A DNA stretch of 64,000 nt, taken from assembly GCA_902363835.1 (NCBI GenBank), contig CABJBM010000017.1:1-64000 (forward strand), written 5' to 3'. The position numbers and the translations under genes were made by a program. The notes under the pieces were generated by a model. The model had not been told where the DNA came from, ran no database searches, and saw nothing but the letters and a program-made list of their open reading frames with translations. Origin of the DNA: Lachnospiraceae bacterium (lineage in GTDB: Bacteria; Bacillota; Clostridia; Lachnospirales; Lachnospiraceae). Positions 43,762 to 53,316 of this stretch are shown here, piece after piece (position 1 is the stretch's first letter; each line of letters opens with the position of its first letter).

Positions 43762-45360
43762 TTAACGCTTCATATTAACTAATTCGTCTAACATCTGATC
43801 TGTTACCGTAATGATCTTTGAGTTTGCCTGAAACCCTCTCTGAGTGGTGATCATTTCGGTCATTTCCGTGGCAAGATCAACCTTTGCCTGCTCTAAATAA
43901 TTACCAAGGATACGTCCTTCCGTACCTCCGCCCTCATAGACGCTTACATTACCTGTATTGGCACCAAGGGTATAATAATAGCCGCTGTCCTTTTCAAGAC
44001 CGCCTGTATTTTGTACACCGGCCAGGGCAATCTTTCCGATGGTAATGGTAGTCCCTTCATCTGAGGTTCCCACCACAGTACCATCTGTCTGAATTTTATA
44101 ATTTGTAAGCGATGCCAAAGTGTCATCTGCCGAAGCGTTGCCTACCGCTGTGGAAGTAGCCGAATTCTGAGCGGTTGCCAGGGTCTTTTCTGCGTTTTCA
44201 ACCGTTGTTTTAGCCGCAGTCACCTTTGCCTCCGCAGCATCCACTGCCTGTTTTGCGGAATCACGCAGGCCTTCCGGAGATTTGTCCTCAATTTTTGACA
44301 ATTCTTCCTGTATTTTATCCAATGCGGACTTTGTTGTGGTATAGGCTGTTTTCTTTGTATCATAATCAGGGTCTGTGGAAGGATCTGACATAATATAAGC
44401 CGTATATGCCGTTGTGTAAGCTGTAACAGCATCATTTAGCTCCGTTACTTTCGTCGCAGCCAAAGGAGTTGCTTTACGGACACTGGCCTGGGCTACGATA
44501 AATGCACTGTTTGCCTGGTCATAAGCTGTCTTTGCTGCAAGATAATCCGTCTTTGCAGTTGTATTATCCTTGTCTTCCAGCCATATGCGGTAAGCATCAT
44601 CCATGGCAGTCTTTTTTGTATCCAGGTCAGTCTTATATCCGGCAATACCGGCGGCAGTATATGCGCTGGTATACTTATCATTAGCCACAATATAAGCATC
44701 TCTTGCATTTCCCAGTTCCACACTCATGGCATTAAATAATGCTCTCGCCTCTTCCAGCTTCTTCTTTGCATCAGCAATTTTATCCGTGGCGCCTTTATTG
44801 CTTAAACCTGCCATATCGGACTTTGTAGGAATTTTAAGAGGGGTCAGGGCCGTGGTATCAAAGCTGGAGCCGGTCAAGTCCCCGGTTCTTGTAAAGCCAT
44901 ACACATAATTACCTGAATCATCTGTCAGATAACCGTTGCCATCCACCTGAAACTTACCGACTCTGGAAAGATACAATCCGCTTGATTTAAGCGCATCCTC
45001 TTCGCCCAGAGGAAGACTTCCGCCGTTAATCATCGGACCAACGATGAAAAAGCCGGTGCCGTCGATCATACAATCCAGACCATTGGCAGACGGAGCCATA
45101 CCTCCCTTGGTAAAGTCATAAGTAATGGAACCTGTAGTAACTCCATATCCTATCTGTCCCGCATTGGTACCGCCATAACCTCCGGTCTGGGTGCTTCCGC
45201 CTGAACTGGAAGATGTGGTCTGGTACATGGTGTCCTTAAAAGACATGCTTGCTGCCTTATATCCCCATGTATTAACATTAGCTATATTGTTACCGATGAT
45301 ATCCATTTTTGACTGGTGAGCCCTAAGGCCTGCCACACCAGCGAACATTGATTTGACCAT
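43762..45360 (-). CDS. flgE: Flagellar hook protein FlgE with a large helical insertion
   Basis: A 532-residue hook protein. The N-terminal motif (DIIGNNIANVNTWGYKAA) and the C-terminal helix (EMTEMITTQRGFQANSK) are standard. The outer region usually folds as beta domains; here residues about 186-405 are an Ala/Lys/Thr/Asp-rich, probably coiled-coil stretch with repeated KTAY/TAYT-like segments, few glycines and no beta pattern. Export and polymerisation ends are intact, so the gene should be functional with an unusual hook surface. The start follows AAAGGAA. A hairpin after the stop may favour high flgE mRNA levels. Confidence 0.93.
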   Translation of the reverse strand: MVKSMFAGVAGLRAHQSKMDIIGNNIANVNTWGYKAASMSFKDTMYQTTSSSSGGSTQTGGYGGTNAGQIGYGVTTGSITYDFTKGGMAPSANGLDCMIDGTGFFIVGPMINGGSLPLGEEDALKSSGLYLSRVGKFQVDGNGYLTDDSGNYVYGFTRTGDLTGSSFDTTALTPLKIPTKSDMAGLSNKGATDKIADAKKKLEEARALFNAMSVELGNARDAYIVANDKYTSAYTAAGIAGYKTDLDTKKTAMDDAYRIWLEDKDNTTAKTDYLAAKTAYDQANSAFIVAQASVRKATPLAATKVTELNDAVTAYTTAYTAYIMSDPSTDPDYDTKKTAYTTTKSALDKIQEELSKIEDKSPEGLRDSAKQAVDAAEAKVTAAKTTVENAEKTLATAQNSATSTAVGNASADDTLASLTNYKIQTDGTVVGTSDEGTTITIGKIALAGVQNTGGLEKDSGYYYTLGANTGNVSVYEGGGTEGRILGNYLEQAKVDLATEMTEMITTQRGFQANSKIITVTDQMLDELVNMKR

Positions 45361-45445
45361 ACGATATGTATTCCTTTCTTCTGTATAATTACCATCCTTC
45401 CGCAGTCAATCGGACATGCAGGAAAAGCCTCCATAAATGGTCCAG

Positions 45446-45820
45446 CTATAATAAGATGGCGCTGTCAATATTGGTAAAAATGTTTTCCTTCATTTCGCTT
45501 CCTGACATGGTCGTTACAACCGTGTTGTTTGGAACATTCACAATAAACGCTCCCTTCTCACTGATAATAACCACATCCTTTGCACCTTTTAGCCTGGCCT
45601 TTTCCACTGCGGACTGTAAGTCATTTAAAAATGGCTCTGACATCTCAATTCCGCGCTGGTTGACCCGTTCTGCCGCATGCCGGGAAAACTGAAGTTCGTC
45701 CTTGCTTCCAATACGGTTCTTCAGTATATCGCCGAAGCTGTTGCCGCACTGGGATACAGCTGCCGCATTCCGCAGTTTCAGCTGCCTGACGTCTTCATAT
45801 TGGTTTACTTTGTTTATCAT
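45446..45820 (-). CDS. Flagellar operon protein (TIGR02530, flg_new family)
   Basis: A 124-residue protein of the small family found between flgD and flgE in many Firmicutes. The central LQFSRHAAERVNQRGIEMS followed by GAKDVVIISEKGAFIVNVPNNTVVT is characteristic. Function is unknown; position suggests a part in hook assembly. It lies 32 bases after flgD, behind CGGAGG, and 85 bases before flgE. Confidence 0.88.
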   Translation of the reverse strand: MINKVNQYEDVRQLKLRNAAAVSQCGNSFGDILKNRIGSKDELQFSRHAAERVNQRGIEMSEPFLNDLQSAVEKARLKGAKDVVIISEKGAFIVNVPNNTVVTTMSGSEMKENIFTNIDSAILL

Positions 45821-45852
45821 AGTTCCTCACCTCCGTCTCCCTCAGCAATGTT

Positions 45853-46410
45853 CTACTGATTCGTGTCCGTGCCGGTATTGGTATCAACATTTGGATCAGT
45901 GCCGGTGTCAGTCTCTTTGTCAGGATCCGTCTCTTTATCAGGATCCGTCTCCTCAACAGGAGCATGTCCCTTTTCATAAACAGACATAACATTGGCAATG
46001 GAATACCCGGTCTTATCATCATCGTTGATGTAGAGTGTGGGAACACCGCTGAAAATATCCACTCTTGTTACCGTGCCGTTGAGTTTTTTTATCTGACCGG
46101 TTTTATCTGTGGTGGCAAGCATTACTTCTTTGCCCATCATGGAAGTTCCATAGTTAATGGTATTGATCTGGGAAAAATCCTCCATGGCGGTAGAGAAATT
46201 ATTCATTGCCTGCATCATGGCGATCTGAGTCATCTGGGTCATCATCTCTGAGTTGTCCATGGGATTTGACATGTCCTGATTTTGAAGCTGTGCAGCCAGA
46301 AGCTTAAAAAAGCCGTCTGTCGTCAGCTCACCGCCGCTTGAAGTTGTGGAGTTGCTTGTAAGCGCGTTTATAAGAGAACTATAGTTGTTCACGGAACTTA
46401 CATCTGACAT
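45853..46410 (-). CDS. flgD: Hook scaffolding protein FlgD with repetitive acidic tail
   Basis: A 185-residue FlgD. The conserved part is the N-terminal GFFKLLAAQLQNQDMSNPMDNSE-type region with TQMTQIAMMQ. Residues 100-145 form a small beta domain, shorter than the usual FlgD C-terminal domain pair. The end (154-185) is a low-complexity Thr/Asp repeat (ETDPDKETDPDKETDTG) encoded by an 18-bp tandem repeat. FlgD caps the growing hook. The tail probably varies in length between strains. Confidence 0.9.
   Translation of the reverse strand: MSDVSSVNNYSSLINALTSNSTTSSGGELTTDGFFKLLAAQLQNQDMSNPMDNSEMMTQMTQIAMMQAMNNFSTAMEDFSQINTINYGTSMMGKEVMLATTDKTGQIKKLNGTVTRVDIFSGVPTLYINDDDKTGYSIANVMSVYEKGHAPVEETDPDKETDPDKETDTGTDPNVDTNTGTDTNQ
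45911..45952. repeat. 18-bp tandem repeat in the flgD 3' end
   Basis: GTCTCTTTGTCAGGATCC (45911-45928) is followed by a copy with one change (45929-45946) and a partial third. It encodes ETDPDK units in the FlgD tail. Slippage here would add or remove six residues without breaking the frame. Confidence 0.85.
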
Positions 46411-46424
46411 TTTTCTCTCCTTAT

Positions 46425-47702
46425 CTATGGTGTTTCGTTGTCTTCTGTACCGCCGGTTTCAAAGATTCCAAGTCTCAGCTTTTGAATGAAATCTTCATGG
46501 CTTTCTTCTTTCCTGTTTTCATGCTGGGGCTGGTGCTGTTCCTGTCCGCCGCCCTGTTCCTTCTGATTGTTCAGATAATCAGCTCCCTGCTTGTCCACAA
46601 AAATCTGAATCGGACGTTCCAAATTGTTTTCCAGGATCGTCCCTAATTCTCCGGCTGACTGGGATAACAGTTTTAAGGTTCTGCTCTCTGAACACAAAAC
46701 AGATACGCTGATCTGACTGTCCTCATAAGAAATCCTGATTCGGATCTTGCCCAGATTATGAGGCTCCAGCTGTATATCCAGTTCTTTGCTGCCTGCATGA
46801 ATCTGATTTAAAATCTGCTGGGACAGTTTTGTCTCCAATCCTTCCAGATTTTCAGCATTTACCGTAGTAGAAACGGCCTCATCCTTTCCGGACTTAATAT
46901 GGAGCAAATGATTGGGTTCATAAGAGCTTTCCCGGATGATTCCCGGATCTTTTTCCGGTTTCTTTTCGTCTTTTTCAGTAAAAGCCGGTTTCTCCTCTGT
47001 TTTTCCCCTTTGCACAGACACAACTGATTCTTCCTCGTTTCTCACAGGAGCCTCAGACGCCCCTTTGAGCTGCATGGTTCCCAGAATATTCTCTTTGCCT
47101 GCCTGGTCAGAACCAGACCCATCAGTCTGTCCTAAAATTTCCGGATCCAAAGATTCCTTGTGACCAGTTGATTCCTTGTGATCTGCTTTTATCAGCATTC
47201 CGGTCTTATCTGCCAGACCTGTGTCATGCGTCTTTCCCTCTGCTTCCGGTAAAAGAGCCGTTGCTGCAGCTTCCTTAAATACAGACTCCTGTCCGGACTT
47301 TTCCGATAAATTCTGAAACCGGAGCTGATTCAATGTCTGGAACGGATCCATGACCTGTACCTTTTCGCCTTCATCCGGCATTACTCCCTGAACATTGTCT
47401 GTTACAGGACCTTCCGCCAGCTTCTGGACCAGCCCCTGTCCCATCAGCCGGAGCATATCTCCCGGATTCTGCGCTTCCACCGTACCGGCGGCTGCCAGGG
47501 CTGCCGCAGTTTCAGCCGCCGCACCTTCTGCAATATTTCCAGAATCCTTAGCTTCTTCATTCCCGCCGTCTTTTTTCTGATTCTTGCTTTTCAGCATTGT
47601 TCTGAAACCGGAAAATCCATCAACTGCCTTTTCTTCCTTTTTCCGGGCGCCCGGCATCTGCCTGGTCAATAAGTCTATGCTGCTGTTTTTCACTTCTGCC
47701 AT
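46425..47702 (-). CDS. fliK: Hook-length control protein FliK
   Basis: A 425-residue FliK: a long, variable, Glu/Lys/Ala-rich ruler region (1-290) and the conserved C-terminal Flg_hook domain (about 300-390) with LDIQLEPHNLGKIRIRI, which contacts FlhB to switch export. The tail is Gln/Glu/His-rich. It lies between fliJ and flgD as usual. A second FliK-like protein is encoded at 8247-9668. Confidence 0.92.
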   Translation of the reverse strand: MAEVKNSSIDLLTRQMPGARKKEEKAVDGFSGFRTMLKSKNQKKDGGNEEAKDSGNIAEGAAAETAAALAAAGTVEAQNPGDMLRLMGQGLVQKLAEGPVTDNVQGVMPDEGEKVQVMDPFQTLNQLRFQNLSEKSGQESVFKEAAATALLPEAEGKTHDTGLADKTGMLIKADHKESTGHKESLDPEILGQTDGSGSDQAGKENILGTMQLKGASEAPVRNEEESVVSVQRGKTEEKPAFTEKDEKKPEKDPGIIRESSYEPNHLLHIKSGKDEAVSTTVNAENLEGLETKLSQQILNQIHAGSKELDIQLEPHNLGKIRIRISYEDSQISVSVLCSESRTLKLLSQSAGELGTILENNLERPIQIFVDKQGADYLNNQKEQGGGQEQHQPQHENRKEESHEDFIQKLRLGIFETGGTEDNETP

Positions 47703-47782
47703 CTTTTCCCTCCTTTCCTTTTATAGGCATACGCCATCTTATTTTCTATGGTAAACTGCCAAAGTCTGTTTCTCCGGCAGGA

Positions 47783-48232
47783 TCACCTGTTGTTACGGAC
47801 TGACATGGTATTGGAAACAAACTCCTCAATGAACAGCTCTTCACTGCGCTGTGCCTCTTTGTTATACAGGGTCAGTTTTTTCTCTTTTAATTTTTCAATA
47901 GAGGCTTTCTCTTTCCTGGCCTCTACCACCTGGGAACGCTTCTGCTCTTCTTTCCTTTTAAGCGTCAGCAATACCCCCTGTTCCGCCAGTATCTTCTTCC
48001 CCATATGAGTGATATAGGCTTCATATTCGCGCATGGCATTGATGGAGATTCCTGTCTGCGTCTCTTCCTTAAACTTTGCACAGGCAGCATTTCTCTGGTC
48101 AGCCATCATATTGATCTTATTCTCCTGCTGCGCTACCTTGGCCAATATTTGAGCATGTTCGCTTTTTAAATTGTCCAAAACCTGATCCTTGTAATTTAAA
48201 ACAGTATCAAGAGGAAAGTTAAACTTTTTCAT
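47783..48232 (-). CDS. fliJ: Flagellar export protein FliJ
   Basis: About 149 residues, almost wholly coiled coil, as expected for FliJ, which sits in the centre of the FliI hexamer and links it to FlhA. The start FNFPLDTVLNYKD is typical. I choose ATG 48232, 6 bases after AGGAGG, over the ATG at 48238 that abuts the site. It lies between fliI and fliK. Confidence 0.9.
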   Translation of the reverse strand: MKKFNFPLDTVLNYKDQVLDNLKSEHAQILAKVAQQENKINMMADQRNAACAKFKEETQTGISINAMREYEAYITHMGKKILAEQGVLLTLKRKEEQKRSQVVEARKEKASIEKLKEKKLTLYNKEAQRSEELFIEEFVSNTMSVRNNR

Positions 48233-48253
48233 CTCCATCCTCCTTTTCAGCGC

Positions 48254-49555
48254 TTACGCTAAAATCGATTTCATCTTAACCAATATATTTTCATAAGTGT
48301 CATTTTCCTGGATCCCCTGGCACAGGAACTGGTTGACCCTGTCAATTCTGGCAATAGCCAAATCCAGTTTGGGATTGGTGCCGCTTTTATAGGCACCGAT
48401 TGAAATCAAATCTTCGTTTTTTTCATAAATACTTAAAATATCCCTGATTTCCGAAGCGAGTTTTCGGTGTTCCTCGGACACAATGTTAGTCATCAGTCGG
48501 GAAATACTGGCACTTACATCAATGGCCGGGAAATGGTTTGCATTTGCCAGCTTTCTGCTTAAAACGATGTGACCATCCACAATACCCCGCACAGTATCCG
48601 CAATGGGTTCATTGGTATCATCGCCTTCCACCAGAACCGTATAAATTCCTGTAATGGAGCCTTCCCCAAAATTACCGCTTCGTTCCAAAAGCTTGGGAAA
48701 CTCAGCGTAAATGGAAGGAGTATAACCTCTTGCTACCGGCGGCTCCCCTATAGCAAGGCCTATTTCTCTCTGAGCCATGGCAAACCTGGTCAGAGAGTCC
48801 ATCATCAGCAGCACGTCCTTGCCCTGATTTTTAAAATATTCCGCTATGGTGGTTGCCACCAGGGGGCACTTCATACGAAGCATGGCAGGCTGATCCGATG
48901 TGGCTACCACCAGAACAGACCGTTCCATTCCTTCCGGCCCTAAGTCCTTTTCTATAAACTCCCTGACCTCTCGTCCTCGCTCGCCTACAAGGGCCACCAC
49001 ATTTATGTCGGCTTTGACGTTTCTGGCAATCATTCCCAAAAGGGTACTTTTACCAACGCCGCTGCCTGCAAAAATTCCAATACGCTGTCCTTTTCCAATG
49101 GTATTCATACCATCAATGGCCTTAACCCCAAATTCCAGCTTGTCCGTAATTGGCGGACGGGTCAAAGGATTGATATAGGGATTTTCCACATAATAATACC
49201 TTGAAGAATCAAAGGGACCTTTTCCATCCATTGGATCTCCCTTTGCATCTATGATCCGGCCCCTTAGAAAGTCTCCCACCGGAATCTTTAAACGGCGTTT
49301 CGTATTGCGCACAAAACTGCCTGCGGCAATTCCATTCATATTTTCATAGGCCATGAGCTGAATTTTATCGTCTTTAAACCCCACCACTTCTACGGGTATC
49401 TGCTCTTTCCTGTCTTCGTTATAAATATAGGCAATGTCCCCGATACTGGCCTTTCCGCCGGAGGCTTCCATAGACATCCCCACAATATTTTCAATCTTTC
49501 CGATATGGTCAATGGTCTCCGTTTTCATAATGAGATCAGACAGCTCTTTAAACAT
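48254..49555 (-). CDS. fliI: Flagellar export ATPase FliI
   Basis: A 433-residue ATPase of the F1-beta/FliI family. The Walker A motif is GIFAGSGVGKST (160-171) and Walker B is VLLMMDSLTRFA; DLGPEGMERSV and PPVARGYTPSIYAELPKL-like segments are also present. It forms a hexamer at the export gate, regulated by FliH. The start follows AGGAGG. Confidence 0.97.
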   Translation of the reverse strand: MFKELSDLIMKTETIDHIGKIENIVGMSMEASGGKASIGDIAYIYNEDRKEQIPVEVVGFKDDKIQLMAYENMNGIAAGSFVRNTKRRLKIPVGDFLRGRIIDAKGDPMDGKGPFDSSRYYYVENPYINPLTRPPITDKLEFGVKAIDGMNTIGKGQRIGIFAGSGVGKSTLLGMIARNVKADINVVALVGERGREVREFIEKDLGPEGMERSVLVVATSDQPAMLRMKCPLVATTIAEYFKNQGKDVLLMMDSLTRFAMAQREIGLAIGEPPVARGYTPSIYAEFPKLLERSGNFGEGSITGIYTVLVEGDDTNEPIADTVRGIVDGHIVLSRKLANANHFPAIDVSASISRLMTNIVSEEHRKLASEIRDILSIYEKNEDLISIGAYKSGTNPKLDLAIARIDRVNQFLCQGIQENDTYENILVKMKSILA

Positions 49556-49569
49556 GGGGATTCCTCCTG

Positions 49570-50367
49570 TTACAGTCTCGCGTTATTGAGAATGCCCTTT
49601 ATATTTTCTATCTGGGTATTCACGCTGACGTCAATAATCTCTTCCGGCAGTTCGATGATACAGGTACCATCCTCCGCATGATCCATGGCAATAATCTTGA
49701 TATTTCCTGAAATGTGGGACAGTTCGTTTAATAATCCCGCATCTCCCTGTATCATCATTCCTGCATCCTTTTGTGAAACATAGATTTTCACCCACTGAGT
49801 CTTTTTCAGCTTGCCGGCAGCGGCGGCGATCATCCGCTTGATGATCTCTCCGCTGGATTTCAGACTGGTCTGAATGATCTTTTCCGCTATGGTCAGGGTG
49901 ATTTTCTTTAAATCATCCATGTACCTTTCCAGAATTTTATCCTTCTCTTCTGTAACACGCTCGATGGTGGCTTTCATGGCAGCCTGGAATTCTTCGATCT
50001 GAAGATCCAGTTCCGCCTTGTGATCCTCATAAGCTTTTTTGTAGCCTTCTGAAAATCCCGCGTCATAGCCCTCCTGATGTCCTGCTTCCTTTGCCTCAGC
50101 ACGGATTGTTTCCGCCTCTTCTCTGGCCTTATCCGTAATCTCAGCGGACACCTTTATGGCATTTTCATAATATACCTCGGCAGCCTGAAGGTATTCCTCC
50201 TCAGCTTTATCCAGGAACTGCTCCAGCTTTTGCTCTCCCTCTTCGTTGTGTTTCTGTTCTTCGGTTTTTGGTTTCACCATAATATCTTCAAACGCCTGGT
50301 CAAATCCATACTTCAGAACACGGTCTGAAAGCTGCGCGCCCTTAATAATATTAGACAATAATATCAT
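49570..50367 (-). CDS. fliH: Flagellar export ATPase regulator FliH
   Basis: A 265-residue FliH: an acidic N-terminal coiled coil (30-130, rich in Glu and Ala), a GYDAGFSEGYKKAYEDH linker with the GxxxG-like spacing of FliH, and the C-terminal domain similar to the V-ATPase E subunit. It binds FliI and tethers it to the C-ring. The start overlaps the fliG end by 17 bases. Confidence 0.92.
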   Translation of the reverse strand: MILLSNIIKGAQLSDRVLKYGFDQAFEDIMVKPKTEEQKHNEEGEQKLEQFLDKAEEEYLQAAEVYYENAIKVSAEITDKAREEAETIRAEAKEAGHQEGYDAGFSEGYKKAYEDHKAELDLQIEEFQAAMKATIERVTEEKDKILERYMDDLKKITLTIAEKIIQTSLKSSGEIIKRMIAAAAGKLKKTQWVKIYVSQKDAGMMIQGDAGLLNELSHISGNIKIIAMDHAEDGTCIIELPEEIIDVSVNTQIENIKGILNNARL

Positions 50368-51355
50368 CCTTTCCGCCCTTGCTGATGATCAGCTCGCCTT
50401 CTTCCTCCAGGCGCCTGATGATACCAACGATTCTCTGCTGAGCCTCTTCAACATCTCTTAAGCGGACATTAACCGTAACCTCCATATCAGACTGAATGCT
50501 GTCCTTCATACGGGTAGACATATTGGTGAAGATAACATCCGCAATCTGTTTATTTGCATTCTTAAGTGCATAAACCATATCCTTCATATCGCACTCGCGG
50601 ATAAAACGCTGGATGGAGCGGTTGTCCATAGTAATAATGTCTTCGAATACGAACATTTTCTTGCGGATGGTATCTGCCAGTTCCGCATCCTTTCTGCCCA
50701 ATTCGTCGAAGATAAGTTTTTCGTTTCCCCTGTCCATATGGTTCATAACGTTTGCAATATAATCAACACCGCCGACTGTAGTGTAATCGGTGGTAAGAAT
50801 ACCGGAGAATTTCTTCTTTATCTCACTTTCCACAAGCCTTATGGCCTCAGGAGATGCGCTTTCCATCCTGGCGATGGATTCCACCACCCGAAAACGTTTT
50901 TCAGGCGGAAGTTCCGCAATAAGCTGAGCCGCCATCTCTTCATTTGTATAGGAAAGAACCAAGGCAATCGTCTGCGCCCTCTCATGCTGCAGTACTGAAA
51001 TCAGGTTCTTTGTATCGCTCTTACGGATGAAGCCAAAGGATCTGGACTTTAAGGACTGAGTCACCTTTTGAAGCAAAGTGTTTGCCGTACTTTCCCCAAA
51101 TGCCTTTTCTAATACTGTTCTTGCATATTCCAGACCGCCGTCTGTAACCACCTTCTGTGTCAGGCAGGTCTTATAAAAATCATCCAGCACCGCTTCCGTG
51201 GCATCAGCTTCCACATGCCCAAGCTTTGCCACCTCAACGGTTAATTTTTCAATTTCTTCCTCACTCAGATACTTATATATTTTGGAAGCTTTATCCACAC
51301 CGAGTGAAACAATAACTATTGCCGCTTTTTGTTCAGGCGTTAAGTTAGTTGTCAT
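50351..51355 (-). CDS. fliG: Motor switch protein FliG
   Basis: A 334-residue FliG with the N-terminal FliF-binding domain, the middle domain with EHAQTIALVLSY-like sequence (HERAQTIALVLSYTNEE) and the C-terminal torque domain with charged residues (FDELGRKDAELADTIRKKMF). FliG meets the stator and turns the rotor. Its start overlaps the fliF end by 11 bases. Confidence 0.97.
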   Translation of the reverse strand: MTTNLTPEQKAAIVIVSLGVDKASKIYKYLSEEEIEKLTVEVAKLGHVEADATEAVLDDFYKTCLTQKVVTDGGLEYARTVLEKAFGESTANTLLQKVTQSLKSRSFGFIRKSDTKNLISVLQHERAQTIALVLSYTNEEMAAQLIAELPPEKRFRVVESIARMESASPEAIRLVESEIKKKFSGILTTDYTTVGGVDYIANVMNHMDRGNEKLIFDELGRKDAELADTIRKKMFVFEDIITMDNRSIQRFIRECDMKDMVYALKNANKQIADVIFTNMSTRMKDSIQSDMEVTVNVRLRDVEEAQQRIVGIIRRLEEEGELIISKGGKDDIIV

Positions 51356-52961
51356 TATTGTTTCCTCCGTTCAACCATGTTTTCAACAGCTGGGCCGATA
51401 TCTCAGGATTCTGTTCTGCAAATTCACGGACGCTTTCACGCAGCTCTGCACCTCTGTCCTCCTCGGGAACCAGGATCTCTTTTTCCCCTTCTTCCTGTCC
51501 TTCTGATCGTTCCGGGAAAGCAGGAACATCTTCCTGGCTGTCTCTTATGGCTCCCGTATCGCCCATATCTTTCATAAGAGCCTTTTTCTTTCTCCTATGT
51601 CTCACTGCAAGAATTATAATTAACAGGAGAATAAACACTCCGGCAAGTGCGGCGATCAAAATCCACTGATTAACAACAATGCCTTTTGTTCCGACCTCCA
51701 CAGGAGTTTCCGGATTCTTCGGAACATCAACAGTATAGAAAGGTGCTGCAACAGCAGTGATTTTCTCCGCCCGGTCTGCCTGGGCAATGCCTGCCGCATT
51801 ACCTGCTAAATTCCGGATATCATCAACCGTCAGGGTTCCGAAACCGTTACCATTCACGATTACAGAAACCGTCAGATTTTCCAGAGTGCCGGGATTTACC
51901 TGTCCCTGCTCTTTGATCTGATTTAAAAGATACTTTCTGTTTAAACTGCTGGAACCATAGGCATTATTATCCCCGGTGGTCCCCCCTGCATTATACTGGG
52001 GGATATCTGCATTGGCCTCTGACCCGGCCACTCCGGAAGCAGTCTGCCCATCCCCTGAATATTCCCTGTATATGGATTCCTCGGAAGTAAGGCCTGTCTT
52101 ATCTTTTTCATCAATCTTTTCCGGTACATTGTATACAGTGCTCTCCCGGATCAGCTTTTCCATATTCACAGTGCCCTTTACGGATACCCGCACATTTCCA
52201 TTTCCATACACAGGCCCAAGAACATTCATTACCTTTGCTGCAATCTGGTCTTCAATGAGCTTTGCAATCTCCTCACCGGCCTTTCCGGAATTCATATCGT
52301 CATCCCCGGAATCGGTGGTAACCTCTTTTCCATTTCCGTCAAAAACAGAAACATTGGTGATGACCATTCCCGGAATACTTCTTGATATAAGAAGCTGGAT
52401 GGATTTGGCCTGTTCCTCTGTGGGAGAACCTCCGTCTTTCATAACGACAACAGCCTGGGCGCTCGCTTCCTGCGTATTATCATCGGATAATGCGTATTTG
52501 GAAGTTTCTCCCAGGGCTATGGTAACATACGCTTCCTGCACCCCATCAAACAGCTGGATCGTAGACCCAATTCTTGTTTCCAAATCATAAAGCTTAAAGG
52601 TCTGACGGTCTGAGTCGGTCGTCATAAGGTTGACATTGTTCTTAAATACGTCATATGTAAAGCCGCTTTTAGGGTATCCCTCAGATACCAGCTTTGCCTT
52701 GGTCATATCCATCTGGGCTGACGGCACCAGAATATCACCATTATGATATTGATAGTCAACTTTATCTTCTTGTAGCTTACCTATTATTTGTTTTGCTTCT
52801 TCACTGCCAACGCCTGTAAACATGACATCATACGGTTTTTCCCGCATAGACAGTGCCATAATTACCGCGCCGGCCACAACAGCCACGCCTACAACAGCAG
52901 CAATAATAATCTTCTTTGCTTTGTCACTTAATTTATTTAAAAATCCTTTAATATTTTCCAT
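51345..52961 (-). CDS. fliF: Flagellar MS-ring protein FliF
   Basis: A 538-residue FliF with membrane helices near residues 20-38 (AAVVGVAVVAGAVIMAL) and about 438-458 (ILIAALAGVFILLLIIILAV). Ring-building motifs lie between them, including RTFKLYDLETRIGSTIQL-like sequence and a disordered Gly/Asn/Ser-rich loop (330-350). The C-terminal tail binds FliG. It founds the basal body. Confidence 0.96.
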   Translation of the reverse strand: MENIKGFLNKLSDKAKKIIIAAVVGVAVVAGAVIMALSMREKPYDVMFTGVGSEEAKQIIGKLQEDKVDYQYHNGDILVPSAQMDMTKAKLVSEGYPKSGFTYDVFKNNVNLMTTDSDRQTFKLYDLETRIGSTIQLFDGVQEAYVTIALGETSKYALSDDNTQEASAQAVVVMKDGGSPTEEQAKSIQLLISRSIPGMVITNVSVFDGNGKEVTTDSGDDDMNSGKAGEEIAKLIEDQIAAKVMNVLGPVYGNGNVRVSVKGTVNMEKLIRESTVYNVPEKIDEKDKTGLTSEESIYREYSGDGQTASGVAGSEANADIPQYNAGGTTGDNNAYGSSSLNRKYLLNQIKEQGQVNPGTLENLTVSVIVNGNGFGTLTVDDIRNLAGNAAGIAQADRAEKITAVAAPFYTVDVPKNPETPVEVGTKGIVVNQWILIAALAGVFILLLIIILAVRHRRKKKALMKDMGDTGAIRDSQEDVPAFPERSEGQEEGEKEILVPEEDRGAELRESVREFAEQNPEISAQLLKTWLNGGNNNDN

Positions 52962-52987
52962 CGTGCCTGTCCGCCCCGTTATCTATC

Positions 52988-53302
52988 TTATATATTAATT
53001 CTTATCATCTCATTATAAGCCTCCAGCGCCTTATTCCTAAGTGCTGTCAAAAGCTCCGCTGATAACTGGGCCTTCGCTGCCGCTGCCGGTACTGTATGGG
53101 CATCATCAATCTGCCCTGTGGATAACAGATACTCCTGCATTGTCAGATTCTCATCCGTGCTCCTGACATTTTGAATCGCTTCCTTAAATATATCCTGAAA
53201 CATGGAACTTCCGGCCTGCCCGGTCGTTACCTTCCTCTCATTTCCTATGCCCGCAATGGAACTTATGGGAACCATTGGCGTTATAAACATCTGCTGCATC
53301 AT
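52988..53302 (-). CDS. fliE: Hook-basal body protein FliE
   Basis: A 104-residue FliE, the adaptor between the MS ring and the rod. The C-terminal segment is typical (AKAQLSAELLTALRNKALEAYNEM) and the central FQDIFKEAIQNV fits. It follows flgB by 14 bases. In most species flgC lies between these two; here it does not. The start follows AGGAGG. Confidence 0.92.
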   Translation of the reverse strand: MMQQMFITPMVPISSIAGIGNERKVTTGQAGSSMFQDIFKEAIQNVRSTDENLTMQEYLLSTGQIDDAHTVPAAAAKAQLSAELLTALRNKALEAYNEMIRINI

Positions 53303-53316
53303 ATGTACCTCCTGTT

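Noticed and set aside
43762..45360. FlgE lysinoalanine cross-link as in spirochaetes, suggested by Cys in GLDCMIDGTGFF
   Set aside because: One cysteine is not enough evidence; the matching lysine context could not be established by reading alone.
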